Below, piece after piece: positions 24,173-39,102 of a stretch of 64,000 nt of DNA. Position 1 is the first letter of the stretch, and each line of letters begins with the position of its first letter. The DNA comes from Nemertoderma westbladi (Eukaryota; Xenacoelomorpha; Nemertodermatida; Nemertodermatidae): the NCBI GenBank assembly GCA_032718475.1, contig JAUCBJ010002722.1:126001-190000 (forward strand), read 5' to 3'. Made by a program: the position numbers and the translations under genes. The notes beneath the pieces were generated by a model, which saw only the letters and a list, made by a program, of their open reading frames with translations, did not search any database and was not told the DNA's origin.

Positions 24173-24480
24173 AAACCCAAACGGCTAACAACTTAAGAAG
24201 CATGTACGCGATGCACATCCAGGGAGACGGCATTGTCTCTTTCCCACTGTTGAACAGCCAACCCTCACACATAGCCTTCCACCCAACACATCTCCCATAC
24301 CAAATGTGGGTGTAGGCACCCAATCTGCGTATAACAATCTGCGTGGATGTGGCTAGTACCCACAGGATTGAACCGAGTTTATCGAGAACTACTACTTCGT
24401 GGAAGGCTTGCGAGCCTACCGAACAACGGAGAGCCATAGATCCCAGACCACAATGAACTCGACCAAGAATAATACGCTAA

Positions 24481-26091
24481 ACGCCAAGCCGCCAACCACC
24501 GTATCCCGACGACAGTGACTCACCTAGCGACACGGAGTCGACGGAATGGGAAATATTCTGTACTGGAGTGGCGGGAGGCGATTATAAACGGGAAGAAAGA
24601 TCTACAAACCCGTACATTGACAACCCTCGAGACCACGAGAAACCACGAGAAACACCCCGGCAGAAACCCATGTCACAACCGGCTGAGACAATTAGCGCCA
24701 ACCAACTCACCAAGATAATGCGACCTGTAGCGGACTGACTGGCTCAGATCGAAGAGCGGCTCGAAGCCCCACCATCGGATCGATCACGGACCAGCGTGGA
24801 ATTAGAACAACCTCGACCACAGCGACCACCGTATAGAGAACCGGAGGCCAGACAAACTCCGAATCATCGAGGAGAGGATCCCGTTAATATCTCGTATCGA
24901 CGAACAATGTACGGATGATAACGACTGGACGCTATTACCGAACAGGGATGCGGACAGTTGAATTTAGTCAACGAGATTGCTAAGTTTACAGCCAGACACA
25001 GATTGCCAGACAGACAACCGTCGAAGTTCTCTGGCAACACGAAACACTGGCATACGCTGGTCGACTATGTAGAGTCCCAGATCACTATGTGTGCTTTCAC
25101 CTCGATGGAGAAGTTTAACTACTTGCTCCAAGTTCTATCCAGTGAGCCGAAGAGATTAGCGGAGACCTTTATCGGTGTTCTGAACGCCTTTGAGTTGGCA
25201 TACGACCATTTATTTTCCATACACGGCGGTAATGTAGCCATGGCTAAATCCATTATAGAAGATAGACTGTAGAGGCGGACCCATTTTGAAACCAATTGAT
25301 CTTCTATGACTTGCGGATAAAATGAAGAATGCTATAGGGACTTTACGGTCCATCGGTCAACTCGGGTACACCAATGCGGCGACAGTTCTAATTAGGATCA
25401 TCGGTAGACTCCATCATCGGTTTCACCGAGAATGGTGTCGGATAGAGTACCAGCGTGAAGAGGCCGACGGGCTATTAAAACTCACCGACGTTTATCAGTT
25501 GAATTTGCGGGAGGCCGTGGTTGAGATGTGGTCTAGCTATACGGACCATCATATAGCGGCAGAAGGGATTGCTATAGTTGCGCCAAATCGGACCAAACAA
25601 CCTCCGATGAACTTGAAAGCCGTAACCTATGCCACCCCAATGGATACTTCCAAGGTTCTGACGCCTATCGGCACCAAACAGCCACGACAACAGTTGCCGG
25701 CGGACTTTGTGGGATGCCCATACTGCGAGCGGAACGGCAGAAAGTACAGCAAGACACAGATTACATGAATGTCACGCATTTAAGGATTTAGGAGTTGAAG
25801 ATTCGTCCGTTGGATTCTTGCTGGAGATGTACCATACCTGGACATATCCGGAAGGACTGCCCAAACGATGTCACATGTCCTCTGTGTGGACGTAACCATG
25901 ACGCGTTGCTTCACACTACGAGTCATACTCCGACCAAATATTTTCGACGAGAACATCCCAATAAAGCGGCTAGATGTGACGCACTTTACAAAGAGTGCGT
26001 GCCGCGCAAAAACCGCACTTTCTATACAGATTATGTAGGATCAATCAGGTTCGTCGGACGAGGACGAGGAGGAGGATGAAACCTTTTACTT
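24481..26091 (+). pseudogene. BEL element 2 gag with zinc knuckles
   Basis: A gag polyprotein of BEL/Pao type. The DUF1759-like core begins near 25000 with PSKFSGNTKHWHTLVDYVES and continues to 25272, then in another frame from about 25300. Nucleocapsid-type knuckles follow: CWRCTIPGHIRKDC (C-x2-C-x4-H-x4-C) near 25815 and CPLCGRNHDALLH. The leader before 24958 is Pro-, Arg- and Glu-rich and carries in-frame stops (about 24736 and 24916). Frame changes near 25275 and 25770 show decay. The family differs from the gag at 48-49.6 kb. Confidence 0.8.
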
Positions 26092-26104
26092 GCATGCGGG
26101 ATAG

Positions 26105-26806
26105 GAACAATCATCTGTGACACTCCTTACACAGAACCAGTTGAAGGGTTTCAGTGTGATTCCCATTAAGATCACTGGAACTCGAGGGAGCAAACGTATA
26201 TATGCTATCTTGGACTCTGCATCATTGCATAGTTACATTGACGTACAAGAAGTCGACATAGTTACGGACATGAGCCAAGGTAAGACTGCTCAGTATATTG
26301 TTAATAGCATGCATGGTAAGAGAGCAATACATGTGACGAGAGTCAAATTAACCTTAGATACTCTTCTTTCCAAAGTGGAACATAGCCAGGAGGAATGCTC
26401 ACTACTTCCGGTAAGGAGTTTGACCTTTGCTGCCACCAAGGACTTTAGTAACCTACTTGGTCCTGTGCCAGAGCAATCCCCGCAGGACGTAAGTATTTCC
26501 GACATCTTCGAATACCGGAATGTCCTGTTAATTTTCGCTCAATTGCGATGTTAATTGGGACAGACCAGTTCAACTTGCATCAAGTATGGGAGACACGACC
26601 ATATGTAGTAACAGGGGGCAACCCTTACGCGCTTGTAGAACTCCCATAGGTTGGTATACGAGAGCGCCTGTGTGTTCACTAGAGGTAAGTGACCAGGAGG
26701 ACGAGGTATTGAGCACGTATAGTTTACTAACTACTACGTTAGCTAATTCTCCTTCACACTCCTGTGGTTCCACAGACAGTACCATGACAGACTTACATCA
26801 CTACTG
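26105..26806 (+). pseudogene. BEL element 2 aspartic protease (DUF1758-like)
   Basis: Retropepsin-like protease that would cleave the polyprotein. The active-site loop reads YAILDSASLH, with Ala where the D-[ST]-G triad has Gly. The later MLIGTDQF segment, typical of this domain (usually LIG.D), lies after a frame change near 26545. The final part reaches GWYTRAPV. It is inactive by motif and by frameshift. Confidence 0.75.
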
Positions 26807-28784
26807 ACACCGACGTAACAGATCTGGACGAGACCACACGGACCTCAAAAATACAGCTCTTGCAGCAAAAAAGGTTGTATCGACCACCGAAGACCAAAGG
26901 GTTGTTGCTGTGGATGACTCGATGAATGAGGATCTTGGAAGATTTGCGAGCCTACCGACAGATCCAAAGGTCATTGACCCCATCCATCAGGCTTCGACAC
27001 CAGTCGCTGATCTTGAAAGGCTTGCGAGGCTACTGACAGATCAAAGGGTTGTCGAACCTCCTCAAGACGTTTCGATGCTGACTAGTGACACCGGAAGGCT
27101 TGCGAGCCTACAAGCCACATTGACACTAGCCACCGCAGCGGATGATTATGTAGACGAGGACCATGGCGCAGTGCAAGCAGCGCTTGACAGATTGCTGACT
27201 GAGAAAACCATCAAATGGTTGGAACAGGACTCAGCAGAACCCGGTAGTTACGAGACTGCTATGTCAGAACAGGAAAAATGGTCATTAAAGATTATGAAGG
27301 ATACCATTTGCCAGACCGCGAATGGCCACTACGAAGTTGGAATGTTGTGGCGCCATGGACAACCTAAGCTCGTCGACAACTACCCGCTTGCATTGAGACA
27401 ACTCAAGTTGATACGGCAGCGGCTGTTGCGTCATGATTCGGCCCGTATGCCATACAACGCACAACTTCAGACGTATCTCCAAAAGGGATACGCAATTAGG
27501 ATGACAAACCCTGGGGTAACGGCAGACCAAACATATTACCTGCCACATCACTTTATTTGACATCCGGACAAACCTGGCAAAGTGCGCGTAGTCAACGACT
27601 GCGCCGCACTTTACCAAGGAATGTCTATAAACAGTGATTTGATGGACGGGCCGAATATGAATAATTATCTCATGGGAGTCCTAATGCGTTTTAGACAACG
27701 CAAGGTGGCCTTCACCTGTGATGTAGAAGCCATGTTTCACCAGGTTAAAGCTTTGGAGCGGGACAGGGACAGTTTGAGGTACCCGGACGGAAACTTAGAT
27801 CTTCCGCCAGAAACTTACCAAATGCAGGTAAGAGTTTTTGGGGCCTGGGACAGCCCCAACTGCACCATGTATGCATTAAAGCAAACTGCGTTAGACAGAC
27901 GAGACAAACTAGACCCAGAAGTAGTTTGGACAGTGGAGCGGGATTTTTAATTTTTACGTGGATAACGGCCTCAAGAGTTGTGACACTCTGGAGCGTGCTA
28001 CAACCGTAGCACACCAACTCCAAGATTGTCTCGCCGAGGGCGGATTCCGCCTCACCAAATTGCTTCAAATAAATCCGAACTAGTGAACTCATTTGACCAG
28101 TTGGATCGTAGTGGGGGTGACCTAGATCTAGACCTAGAACCTCTACCTACGACCAAAGTATTAGGACTTAGTTGGGACCTGAACACCGACAACTTTAGGG
28201 TATGGGTAAGGGCCAACGACCAGACGAGACCTCTCACTAAGAGGACCTGCTTATCGACCATGAGTCGTTTGTATGACCCACTGTGTTTCATCAGTCCAGT
28301 AATCCTACATGCTAGGATACTCCGCAGCATTTGGCAGGCCGGACTGGAATGGGATGATCCCATCCCAGAAAAGCTAGCCGAGCAATGGAGGAACTGGGAG
28401 GCACAACTGACATTCTTACAGGACTATACGATCCCTTTGGTATACTTTCCTTTACAGGCCATCTTTCCTGCCGATCTGGAGCTTCACAGCTTCAGCGACG
28501 CTAGTAAGGATGGGCTGGGGGTTACTCTATACCTCAGACGACAAGTGACTTTGGACAGCTACGAAGTATCTCTCGTTACTTCAAGGGCAAAAACCATGCC
28601 ACTGAAGTATATGACTGTACCTCGTGGAGAGCTACAAGCCGGGACGATATCCACCGCTATTGTCAGTCTAGTTCAACGCGAACTGGAGGCTAACTTGAAG
28701 CTAACTCGAACTTTGGTGCATAAACAACGAAACATTTCAGTTCAAACTTTCGTAGCCAACAGGTGGGCTGAAATACTGGACCTG
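26807..28784 (+). pseudogene. BEL element 2 reverse transcriptase, integrase missing
   Basis: A linker with three degenerate repeats (GRFASLPTD, ERLARLLTD, GRLASLQAT; about 26930-27120) precedes the RT N-terminus (SEQEKWSLKIM, YEVGMLWRHGQP). A TGA at 27558 interrupts the YLPHHFI...HPDKPGKVRVV segment, probably from CGA. Motif A reads TCDVEAMFHQV. The catalytic box is FYVDN rather than YVDD, so the second Asp is lost. A Pao-type RNase H-like segment follows (ELHSFSDASKDGLGV, about 28470). The frame then jumps to VQTFVANRWAEI and runs directly into an LTR fragment, so the rest of RNase H and all of integrase are deleted. Confidence 0.85.
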
Positions 28785-28951
28785 ACGTTCTGTGATTATA
28801 ACGACTGACAATAAAAACTCAGTTATTTCAACGGCCTTTGGCCTAATATATATCCAGACTACAAGTTTAGCAGCCTATGGACGCGGCGACGCGTATAACT
28901 CACACACTGGTCGGGATTCATTACTGCCAACTCCGGTGGATCCCGTCACAC
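28785..28951 (+). repeat. LTR 3' fragment ending CCCGTCACA
   Basis: This is the reverse complement, at high identity, of 42379 to about 42545, the outer end of the LTR at 42379-43003. It ends in CA at 28951, as LTRs do. It lies in the sense orientation expected for a 3' LTR of BEL element 2, but joins that element at a deletion point. Confidence 0.75.
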
Positions 28952-29310
28952 CTGGTATGATTGCCTGCTGTCGTTGGCAGCAGTTTTGTTTAAATAAACA
29001 AATTTAAATTTAAATATTGCCAAAATTATTAGAAAAAGATGGAGATCCCTGCCAATTTTGGAAATTGTATTAATAAATAAATTGTTTTATTATCTGTATT
29101 TTATTTGTGCCACATAAAATACTTAGGACTTACTTGCATAGACTGCGATACACATTCCACGGAGAATGGCAATATCCATGCAGTGGTTGTAGAGAATGAC
29201 CCCATACTTACTTATAGGCTATAGGCTAGCGGAAGAGAATGAGGTTATACGAGATACAAGTGAATAAGTATGTGTGTGAGAGAGAAAGTTAAAACGACTT
29301 TGTTTTATGA
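28952..29310. other. Non-coding interval
   Basis: AT-rich; no gene or distinct repeat is seen. Confidence 0.5.
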
Positions 29311-29924
29311 GTGGGGTTCACCTTTTGGAGACACCTCCAGTTTTTGGAGGTTTAAAAGAGTTTATATTACATAAATACACTGAAATTATACATACATATG
29401 TATTAGTTAATTCTTAAAACAATTTTCGAAAAAAAAATTCAGATTTGAATTTCCCGCCAATTTTATTCAAATTTTTCTGAACTTCATTCTAAATGCTAAG
29501 GCTCCTAGAATTTAAGTCAAGTTAATTTCAAATTTGGCAAGGAGCATCAGTGGGGGCTGCTTTACAGAACTTCTAGACAGATTTTTGAAATGTTGACCGA
29601 AAGTGTATTTTTTATTTAAAAATATATTTATTTTTTTAATTTTTTAAATTATCGGCCCAAAACACCACTTAAATTCAAAAATTCAAAATTCTGTCTAAAA
29701 GTTTTATTGCTCAACTTCTCTAGATCACTGTGTGAAAATTTCAAACGATTTGATAAAAAAATGACGGAGGACTAGCATTTTGAGTGGAGCAAAAACGCGA
29801 AAAAATAATTCCGAGTAAAATGGGTTTAAAGTTTGAACCTTCCCGCTCAAAATTTTCTCTCTATTATTCTGTCAATATGTAATAATCATATGTGTAATAT
29901 ATGTATGTTAATGAAGAAGCACAG

Positions 29925-31860
<1,936 letters not shown>

Positions 31861-32154
31861 ATGAAAATATATATTCAAAATTATTTTCTCTCCAAATCTG
31901 TTTTAGAACAAAATGAAGTTACCAAAATAGTTTGATCATAAAAATTACCAAAAAGACATTATTTCTTCATTAAATTAATATAAATTTTGATTTTTGATGC
32001 AATCATGCCTTCCGTAGTAAAATCGTCATATCTTAAAAACTAATCAAGCTGAGAACTAATAACTTTCCTATTCGGAATCGCCATTAAATTCTACACAAAA
32101 ATCGCACAAAAAAAACATTTTTCACTTTTTTGACCAAAAAAAGGTGAACCCCAC

Positions 32155-32589
32155 CCTTAAATAAACTTCAAGAAATCTCACGTGTTTACTGTATTACACG
32201 TGTTAATTACTGTACTGAGGCAATTATGTGGAGATTGTTAGGGATAACGAGTTGTGTTGACCTAAGAACCTTAGACCTTAGGAGTAAACCTAAGGACCCC
32301 CAACTGGTTGCAATGATAGCCGAATCAATATGAACGATGTTGGTATCCACACATACACTATAGAGTGCAGCTTGGTGGATATAGGAGCGATCAATGTTCT
32401 ACTAATATACGTTATACACGTTAGTGAAGCAGAATAGTTATATTTGGTAGCAGATAGGAAGCAATGTGTTGTATACACAACATATGGAGTAATGAATCCC
32501 ATGTACATAGATGGGACGGTTCCTGTAGAATATGTACCAATAATATGAAAACTATGAAAATATGACAACAGGTTTTTCCATTCATTTTC
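32155..32589. other. Non-coding interval
   Basis: No supported gene. A minus-strand open frame of 101 codons (32290-32595) shows no recognisable motif. Confidence 0.4.
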
Positions 32590-32980
32590 ATTCATTTTTT
32601 CAAAATCTACTTAGCCTATCAGCCCCAAAAAGTAACGGTCTAGACCTAATACCTGCCGTTTTCTTAAGGATGGTGCTGAAGTACTTAAAGTGCCTATTAC
32701 ATTTATTATTAATTACTCTATCGTAGATAATGTAGTACCAGACGAACTGAAATTAGCTAAGGTTGTTCCTCTGTATAAAAAGAATAGTAAAGTAGAACCC
32801 TGTAATTACAGACCTGTTAGTATCTTAAGTATTGTATCTAAGATTCTAGAACGTTCTGTTTTTCTACAGCTGCAAGCACATCTTAATAGGCTAAATCTGA
32901 TCTATGAACTTCAGTCCGGTTTTCGTAAATCATATTCTACAGACACCTGTCTTATTAACTTAACTGATACAACTAGAATG
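32590..32980 (+). pseudogene. CR1-like LINE, first RT piece (family B)
   Basis: This encodes the N-terminal part of a non-LTR reverse transcriptase: SNGLDLIP, then after a frame slip KVVPLYKKNSKVEPCNYRP, SILSIVSKILERSVF and LQSGFRKSYSTDTC. The text stops after NLTD and continues at 38546 with [19 protein letters not shown], so one element is split by about 5.6 kb. The motif style fits CR1/L2-type LINEs. Confidence 0.85.
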
Positions 32981-33504
32981 CCAGCAAGCTGGCTATAAGA
33001 AGACCGTCTATAAGACACGAAGTGGGGCCTTCGCGCAGCACGTGACTTAAATTTAATTTAAGTACTAATTCGAAAGTATTACTGTATTAGCAAATTTTAA
33101 GCAGATTTCGCCTAATCACTTTTTACCTCTTTCATTTCTATTCAGACATTTCTGACTCTAGCGGTATAGTGAGAACTGAAGATGGATTAGGGTCTCCAGC
33201 CCCACAAAGACACAGCCTATGGATGAATAGTACATACGTACATCGGCCAAGTTTCATCTTGAATAACGGATAACGAAATGAGAGACGGATCTCACTTTCA
33301 GAAATTTCGTCGTATAGCGGCAGACCGATTAAATCTCCCCCCCCCCCCCCCCCCCCCCCCCCCACAAAGACGCAGCATGTGGTCCAGAATATATGGCAAG
33401 ATTCAGCTTAAACTGATTAAAATCAATGAGACGGGAGAATCTATTCACTTTCAGGCATAAAGTAGTCCTATAGCGGGTGACTGTTGAACTGATTTTCAAC
33501 AAAA
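32981..33504. other. Repeat-derived spacer with a poly(C) run
   Basis: GTGGGGCCTTCGCGCAGCACG at about 33015 is a variant of a start seen again at 34.96 and 52.01 kb. A run of about 25 C lies at about 33338-33362. There is no gene. Confidence 0.5.
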
Positions 33505-34182
33505 CAAATTTTCAACTTGGCAGCTTTAAATTCGACAAAGTTATAAGCATGTCAATATCATAACGACGACAACGATTTCACTTTCAGACATTTGGCAATC
33601 TAGCGGCAGACTGGAGAACTGCAGATGGATTCGCCTCCTTTGAAAGTCACAGCTAATGGTCTAATACATATCTGCCAAGTTTCAGCTTAAACGGATTAAA
33701 AGCAAAGAAATGGGAGGGCATTTAATGTTTAGACATGTGGCCCTCTAGCGGGAGACCATTGCACTGATGGTGTCTGAAAGTCTCTCAAAAATCTCAACTT
33801 TAGCTCATATTGATACCTACAAATTTTCAACTTGGCAGCTTTAAATCCGACAAAGTTATTAGCATGTCAAAATCGTAACGACGACAACGATTTCACTTTC
33901 AGACCTTTGGCCCTCTAGCGGCAGACTGGAGAACTGCAGATGGATTCGCCTCCTTTGAAAGTCACAGCTAATGGTCTAATACATATCTGCAAAGTTTCAG
34001 CTTAAACGGATTAAAAGCAAAGAAATGGGAGGGCATTTAATGTTTAGACATGTGGCCCTCTAGCGGGAGACCATTGCACTGATGGTGTCTGAAAGTCTCT
34101 CAAAAATCTCAACTTTTGCTCATATTGATACCTACAAATTTTCAACTTGGCAGCTTTAAATCCGACAAAGTTATTAGCATGT
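33505..34182. repeat. Two tandem units of about 315 bases plus a partial third
   Basis: Units begin at TTTTCAACTTGGCAGC near 33510, 33826 and 34139. Copies one and two are near-identical for over 280 bases; the third breaks off into an ACG repeat. Confidence 0.85.
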
Positions 34183-34250
34183 CAACGACGACGACGACGA
34201 CGACGACAACGACGACGACGACGACGACGACAACGACGACGACGACAACT
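34183..34250. repeat. (ACG)n microsatellite
   Basis: Trinucleotide repeat, with occasional ACA interruptions, at the end of the third 315-base unit. Confidence 0.9.
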
Positions 34251-34265
34251 ATTTGCATAAATTGA

Positions 34266-34376
34266 CCCACCCCCTAACAGTGTCAATTCGCTAAGGCTCC
34301 GCCAACTTCGTGGCTCGCCCCACCCCCTAACAGTGTCAATTCGCTAAGGCTCCGCCAACTTCGTGGCTCGCCCCAC
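34266..34376. repeat. Two tandem copies of a 53-base unit
   Basis: The unit holds CGCTAAGGCTCCGCC and CTTCGTGGCTCGCC. The latter is the common terminus of the repeat family at 51.8 and 53.6 kb. Confidence 0.85.
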
Positions 34377-35281
34377 AACAAAACTAAAATCCTAATCCCC
34401 AATCAAATATCAATCGCAATCAATATGTAAACCCTTCCCACCCTCCATGCAGCCGTGGAGAAAGCAGAATTAATGCCATGACCAGTTTGGAGTTCTCAAT
34501 AGACAACCCACCCCAACCATTGGATTTACTGAGACACACTCAACACTCTGGCAAGCTTGCTACCTGTCTTCCCAGCTAGCCAGAGTTAAATAATTATACA
34601 TCGTTGCTATGATACAGATAAAATCCTTCCCTATTCGCTACCATAGGCAAAGTTCAGGCTGCGTGAGGGAATATTACATATTTATACACTATTTTATTTT
34701 CAATCAATAAATAATCATACATCTTTATATTAAACACTCGAATAAAGTACAAACTTTGTGAGAATGGGACATGGCAAATCGACCTGTGCTATTTTTATAC
34801 AGCAAGAGCTTAATTTTACCCGCTTAAATAATTAATAACCGAAATAAGAACCCAAATAATCGATACATTTCTTTGTACAGTATAGTTGGCCATGAAGTAG
34901 AGCACTTCTTACCCTTCCAAGCCAAAATCAATGTGTATAAACATACAGACACGTTCGTGAGGCCATCGCGCAGGACGAGGCTCAGATATCAGATACAGAT
35001 TAAAATTGAGCGACTGTATCACAAAATCAGGTTTTGAGAAATTTACCCACACCACCAATCAATCAAAGAAAGGGGGACAGTACGTGTTCACCCCTTTTAA
35101 TCTGCACCCCCCCCCCCCCCCTTCCCACCCACCAGTAATTTATAACTACCAATGCCTTCAACGCAGTAGGCAGTACTCGTCTTCATTATTATAAACGTCG
35201 TTGTGCTCGTCCTGTTTGGTATTTAAACATATTTCCTAAACGTACTGGCTGCCTATTACAGTACAATTCCCCGCTGCCCTG
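34377..35281. other. Non-coding, with a segment duplicated at 52.0-52.2 kb
   Basis: Positions about 34965-35125 (ATTGAGCGACTGTATCAC, CACCACCAATCAATCAAAG, a GGGGGACAGTACGTGTTC-like stretch and a C run) match about 52013-52170 closely. The remainder shows nothing distinct. Confidence 0.6.
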
Positions 35282-35818
35282 GTGCCAGCTAGCAGCTCTA
35301 CACCCCCGCAGAGACTATGTTGACCAATAATGGGAAGGATTAAATTTGTACTCAATAATTGTGCCGCTTTAATTACGTTTAGATCAATTAAAGACACATT
35401 TATTAAAGCAAATCACTTGAACTAATTAAAAACTATAATGGAATGTTGTATGGCGATTACAGATGTATAACTTTTAAGTATAATTATTAAATCTTATACT
35501 AGAAAATAATTAATATCCTTTAAGGAGGCAGGTTGAAATTGATGTTTTTACCATAATCAACTTAATTAACTAATTAACCGCTATTATCTTAGCTTCTTGA
35601 AGGCCACGCGAAAACTCCACTTGGAAAATTTCTAAACTTTGGCCAGACTATATGTGTACCAAGTTTGGTTAAATTTCATTAACATTTGGCTGAGTTATTA
35701 ACGTTTAACATTGGACACGACAGAATAACAGAACAACAGATGGACAGATCAACAGACACACCGATTGAGTTAGTGGTACCTGTATGCTAAGCTCGCTTAC
35801 TTTCATCGCTCGCCTCAC
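35282..35818. repeat. Dispersed repeat family R, copy 1
   Basis: About 500 bases shared with 51290-51780 and 53040-53645, and more weakly with 50390-50730. Shared blocks include CACTTGAACTAATTAAAAAC, GGAAAATTTCTAAACTTT, GTGTACCAAGTTTGG and GAGTTATTAACGTTTAA. It ends with a short ACAG-rich repeat and a diverged version of the CTAAGGCTC...GGCTCGCC terminus. Confidence 0.75.
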
Positions 35819-35949
35819 AAACACACATACGTTTTTTTTAACAGCAAGAAGCCATGACGGTCTTCTAATTAGATGTAATAACGCAGTTATTACATAACGT
35901 AGTTATCCATCCCTACCTATCTATCCATCCTATATAACGTAGTTACCCA

Positions 35950-38252
35950 TCCCTCAACCACAAAATGAAACTAAATGTAGAAGCACACACACTCAACCAA
36001 GATACCAGTGGGCGAAAACCCCAAGCTCAAAACTAGATGAATATAATTCAATGGTTGCAAACGAACTCAATATTCTTGAACATGAATTTCCACAATCTCC
36101 GTCCTCATGGAGTTTTGACACAATGGAAAATTATATGCTTGCTCTGACAAATATTCTGCAAGTAGCTGCATTAAAATGTATTAATCAAGTCAAAGTCCGC
36201 AGGAAAACCAAGAATATTCGGATACGCAACAATAGACTTCATGAGTATTCACGAACTACCAAAAGGCTTCACAACGCATGGTCACATACTGTAAACAAAG
36301 ACACGGAGTACGGAAACAAACTGCACACTGCTTTTCGGGAGTCCAAAAAGGCAACCAGGAACCTACGGAATTTTCTAACGGCCAACAGATTACAGGACAA
36401 GGTTCGATTTTATTCTAACAAGAGAATTAAAGAGCCCAAACAATTCTGGCACTTTTTCTCAACCAAAAGAAGTGAACCACCAACCACCTCCTCCATCACC
36501 ACACAGGAATCTATACGCAACTACTATAAGGACAGTTTGGGAACCCCAGCAAAATTGGACACCGAGACTAAAGAAAATATTAAGGATCAAGTAAACAAAA
36601 GGTGCTTAAATTCTCAAACACCGGTTATACCAGTTACATGGATCCAGAAAGCCATATTGTCTCTATCTCAAGGAAAGGCACCTGACCGCGAATCCCTAAC
36701 CATAGAACATCTCACCCATACTGACAGCGACACCATATGCGAGCATATAAGAAAAATTCTAGAATGCGCCTTAAATATTGGCCGGCTGACAACTCAATTT
36801 GGCAACACAGCAGCCACTAGTATATACAAAGGAAAAGGGAAGAGCACAAATAACGGGAAATCATATCGGGTAATATGCGCAATAAGCATCTTTGGAAAAG
36901 TGTTTGAGGCCCTGGTGCTAAAACACTATTTAGCAGATCTCTTGCAGAATGAACACCAAGTTGCATATAAAAAGAATATTGGCGCAGATTTTGTAGTTGG
37001 AACAATACTGGAAGCAATTGAGAACCAACGTGAACATGGGAAGCAAGTGTATGTTTGTCAGATGGACATCCAGGCTGCTTTCGACAACGTGGATCTTTCA
37101 CATCTGTTTAAGAAACTCTCGGCTGCTATAGATCCACACATCTGCCGCTTACTTCTCGACTACTATGCGATTGGGCGAATGTTCTTTCGTTTCGGTAACA
37201 GTATTGACAAAGTAGGATTTCTAGTCAAACGTGGCATAAAACAGGGATCACTAATCTCACCATACCTTTTCAATTTCTATACCGCTGACAGTACCGCTAG
37301 TCTGAAGAACAAGGGATTTTTGGCTGTATCAGTAATGGGATTTGGATAGGCTGCATAAGCTATGCCGATGATATTATACTTTTAAGTACGAACCCAAATG
37401 ATATAGAAACCATGGCTGAGGAAATTCAAAGCCATCTCAAATCCATTGGACTAGAAATCGAGCAGCAAAAGACCAGATGGATGGCCACTCAATCAAACAC
37501 GTCCACGAACCTTACACCGACATTTCTAACTATTAATGACAACTTAGTTGCGGCATCAAAATCACTAAAACTCCTAGGTTTCAAAGTTAATGCCACAAAA
37601 ACAAATATATATAATGAGTGCATCAAATCTATTACTGTGGTGAGTGAAACTTTCAAACGAACTGGGTGGACTGCAAAGCATGTTAAAGTCAACGACCTCG
37701 CAACCTTATGGAACTCGTATGCCAAACCAATTATTCTCTATAATTTAATATTCCAGATGGGAGCCTTAACAGAGGAGGAAAGGGGAGCTGTAAATGTCCA
37801 TTATAGGAAGAAACTACGCAGCCTCCTACATGTCGGTAGCTATGTAAGTAACTCTGTAATTCTAAAATTATTTAGGACAAACGACTTAGACATCGAATCC
37901 TTCCGTGCGGCCATTGGACTATTAATTCGAATGCAGCGCGCGCCCAACGGCATCCTACAACCAGTCCTACGGTGCAACTTGCAATTTAACTCTTCAGAAC
38001 GGTCTCTACCAATCTATCAGGGCCTTGCCTCAACTTTTGTAAAATGCAAGAAGTATTTCCCCTGCCCTTCGCTACAATCAATGTTACTATGACTACAACA
38101 AGAAATCAATATTAGAAAACATTTGTAATGGATCACAATCGGCTAAAGACGTGGCAAGCGAGAAGTACATACAGGGAATATACGACTTGGAAACAATTAA
38201 CTTTAAAACAAAACACGATAAAATTATTCAATACTTCGCCATTACCGCTTGA
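35950..38252 (+). pseudogene. LINE family C reverse transcriptase, one frameshift
   Basis: Non-LTR RT, nearly complete. The main frame 36051-37349 is open further upstream to about 35950 (QPRYQWAKTP). RT motifs are YRVICAISIFGKVFEALV, VCQMDIQAAFDNVD (motif A) and VKRGIKQGSLISPYLFN (motif B). The catalytic YADDIILLST lies at about 37360, just after a frameshift near 37340. The second frame continues through 38092 and, after another shift, to TGA 38250-38252. The 3' end carries an (AATG)n-type tail at about 38532-38548. It sits inside the split CR1-like LINE. The clade is not determined. Confidence 0.85.
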
Positions 38253-38545
38253 TCCTTTTACCATTTAATGTATATTTAATTAATTTGAATTAATTTAATT
38301 AATGTGAAGTGTGGAAGGAATGTAACTTGTCTCTCATCATTATTACATCTGTTGTAATTCTCCTTTGTGTTTATGATGTATCTTACCTGACATGTTTCTA
38401 TAACCTTGTTTCGTGAACTATGCCACATTTGCAATCTACTTATATTACGCGTATCATCTGTTTTTATTCGTGCTGAGCACTTTTATTTCATAATGTCAAC
38501 ATATAATGTCAATTTTTATTTGATTAAATACAAATGAATGAATGA
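38253..38545. other. 3' UTR of LINE C
   Basis: Non-coding, AT-rich, ending in (AATG)n immediately before the resumption of the CR1-like LINE. Confidence 0.5.
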
Positions 38546-39102
38546 ATGAACGCAAAGGGTTTATATACTGGTATGGTAATGTTGGACCTACAAAAGGCTT
38601 TCGATACTGTAGATCACGAAATTCTGCTTGGTAAGTTAGGCCTGATGGGTGTAGGTTCTATAGACTGGTTCAAGTCCTACCTGTCAGACAGATGCCAAAC
38701 TGTAGTCATTAGCAAATCGCAGTCTTCTGTACAAGAGATTACCTGTGGTGTACCGCAAGGTTGTATATTAGGTCCTCTGCTTTTTGTATGCTATGTAAAT
38801 GATATGATAAGTAGTATAGATCCCGATTTTAAACTCATTTTATATGCCGACGACAGTGCTCTTATTTTCTCTCATAAAGATCCTATCCATATTTCCCAAA
38901 AGTTAAGTGCAGTTCTAGAATCCTGTAATGAGTGGTTGGTTGATAATAAGCTATCCATTCACTACGGTAAGACTGAAAGTATTTTGTTTGGTTCCAAAAG
39001 AAAGTTAAAGAAGGTAACTAAGTTTGAAGTCACTAGTAATGGACATAAGATTGAAAATAAAAAGGAAGTTAACTATTTAGGCGCCACATTGGATAACTGC
39101 TT
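38546..39102 (+). pseudogene. CR1-like LINE, second RT piece
   Basis: Continues the element from 32980. Motif A is [14 protein letters not shown], motif B is [14 protein letters not shown], and the catalytic box is [12 protein letters not shown], followed by [15 protein letters not shown] and [11 protein letters not shown]. This segment is intact and ends at [12 protein letters not shown], where the family A LINE interrupts it at target site GATAACTGCTTA (39091-39102). Confidence 0.9.

Noticed and set aside
24171-24437. Minus-strand 88-codon frame
   Set aside because: It lies antisense to the gag leader region and has no recognisable motif.
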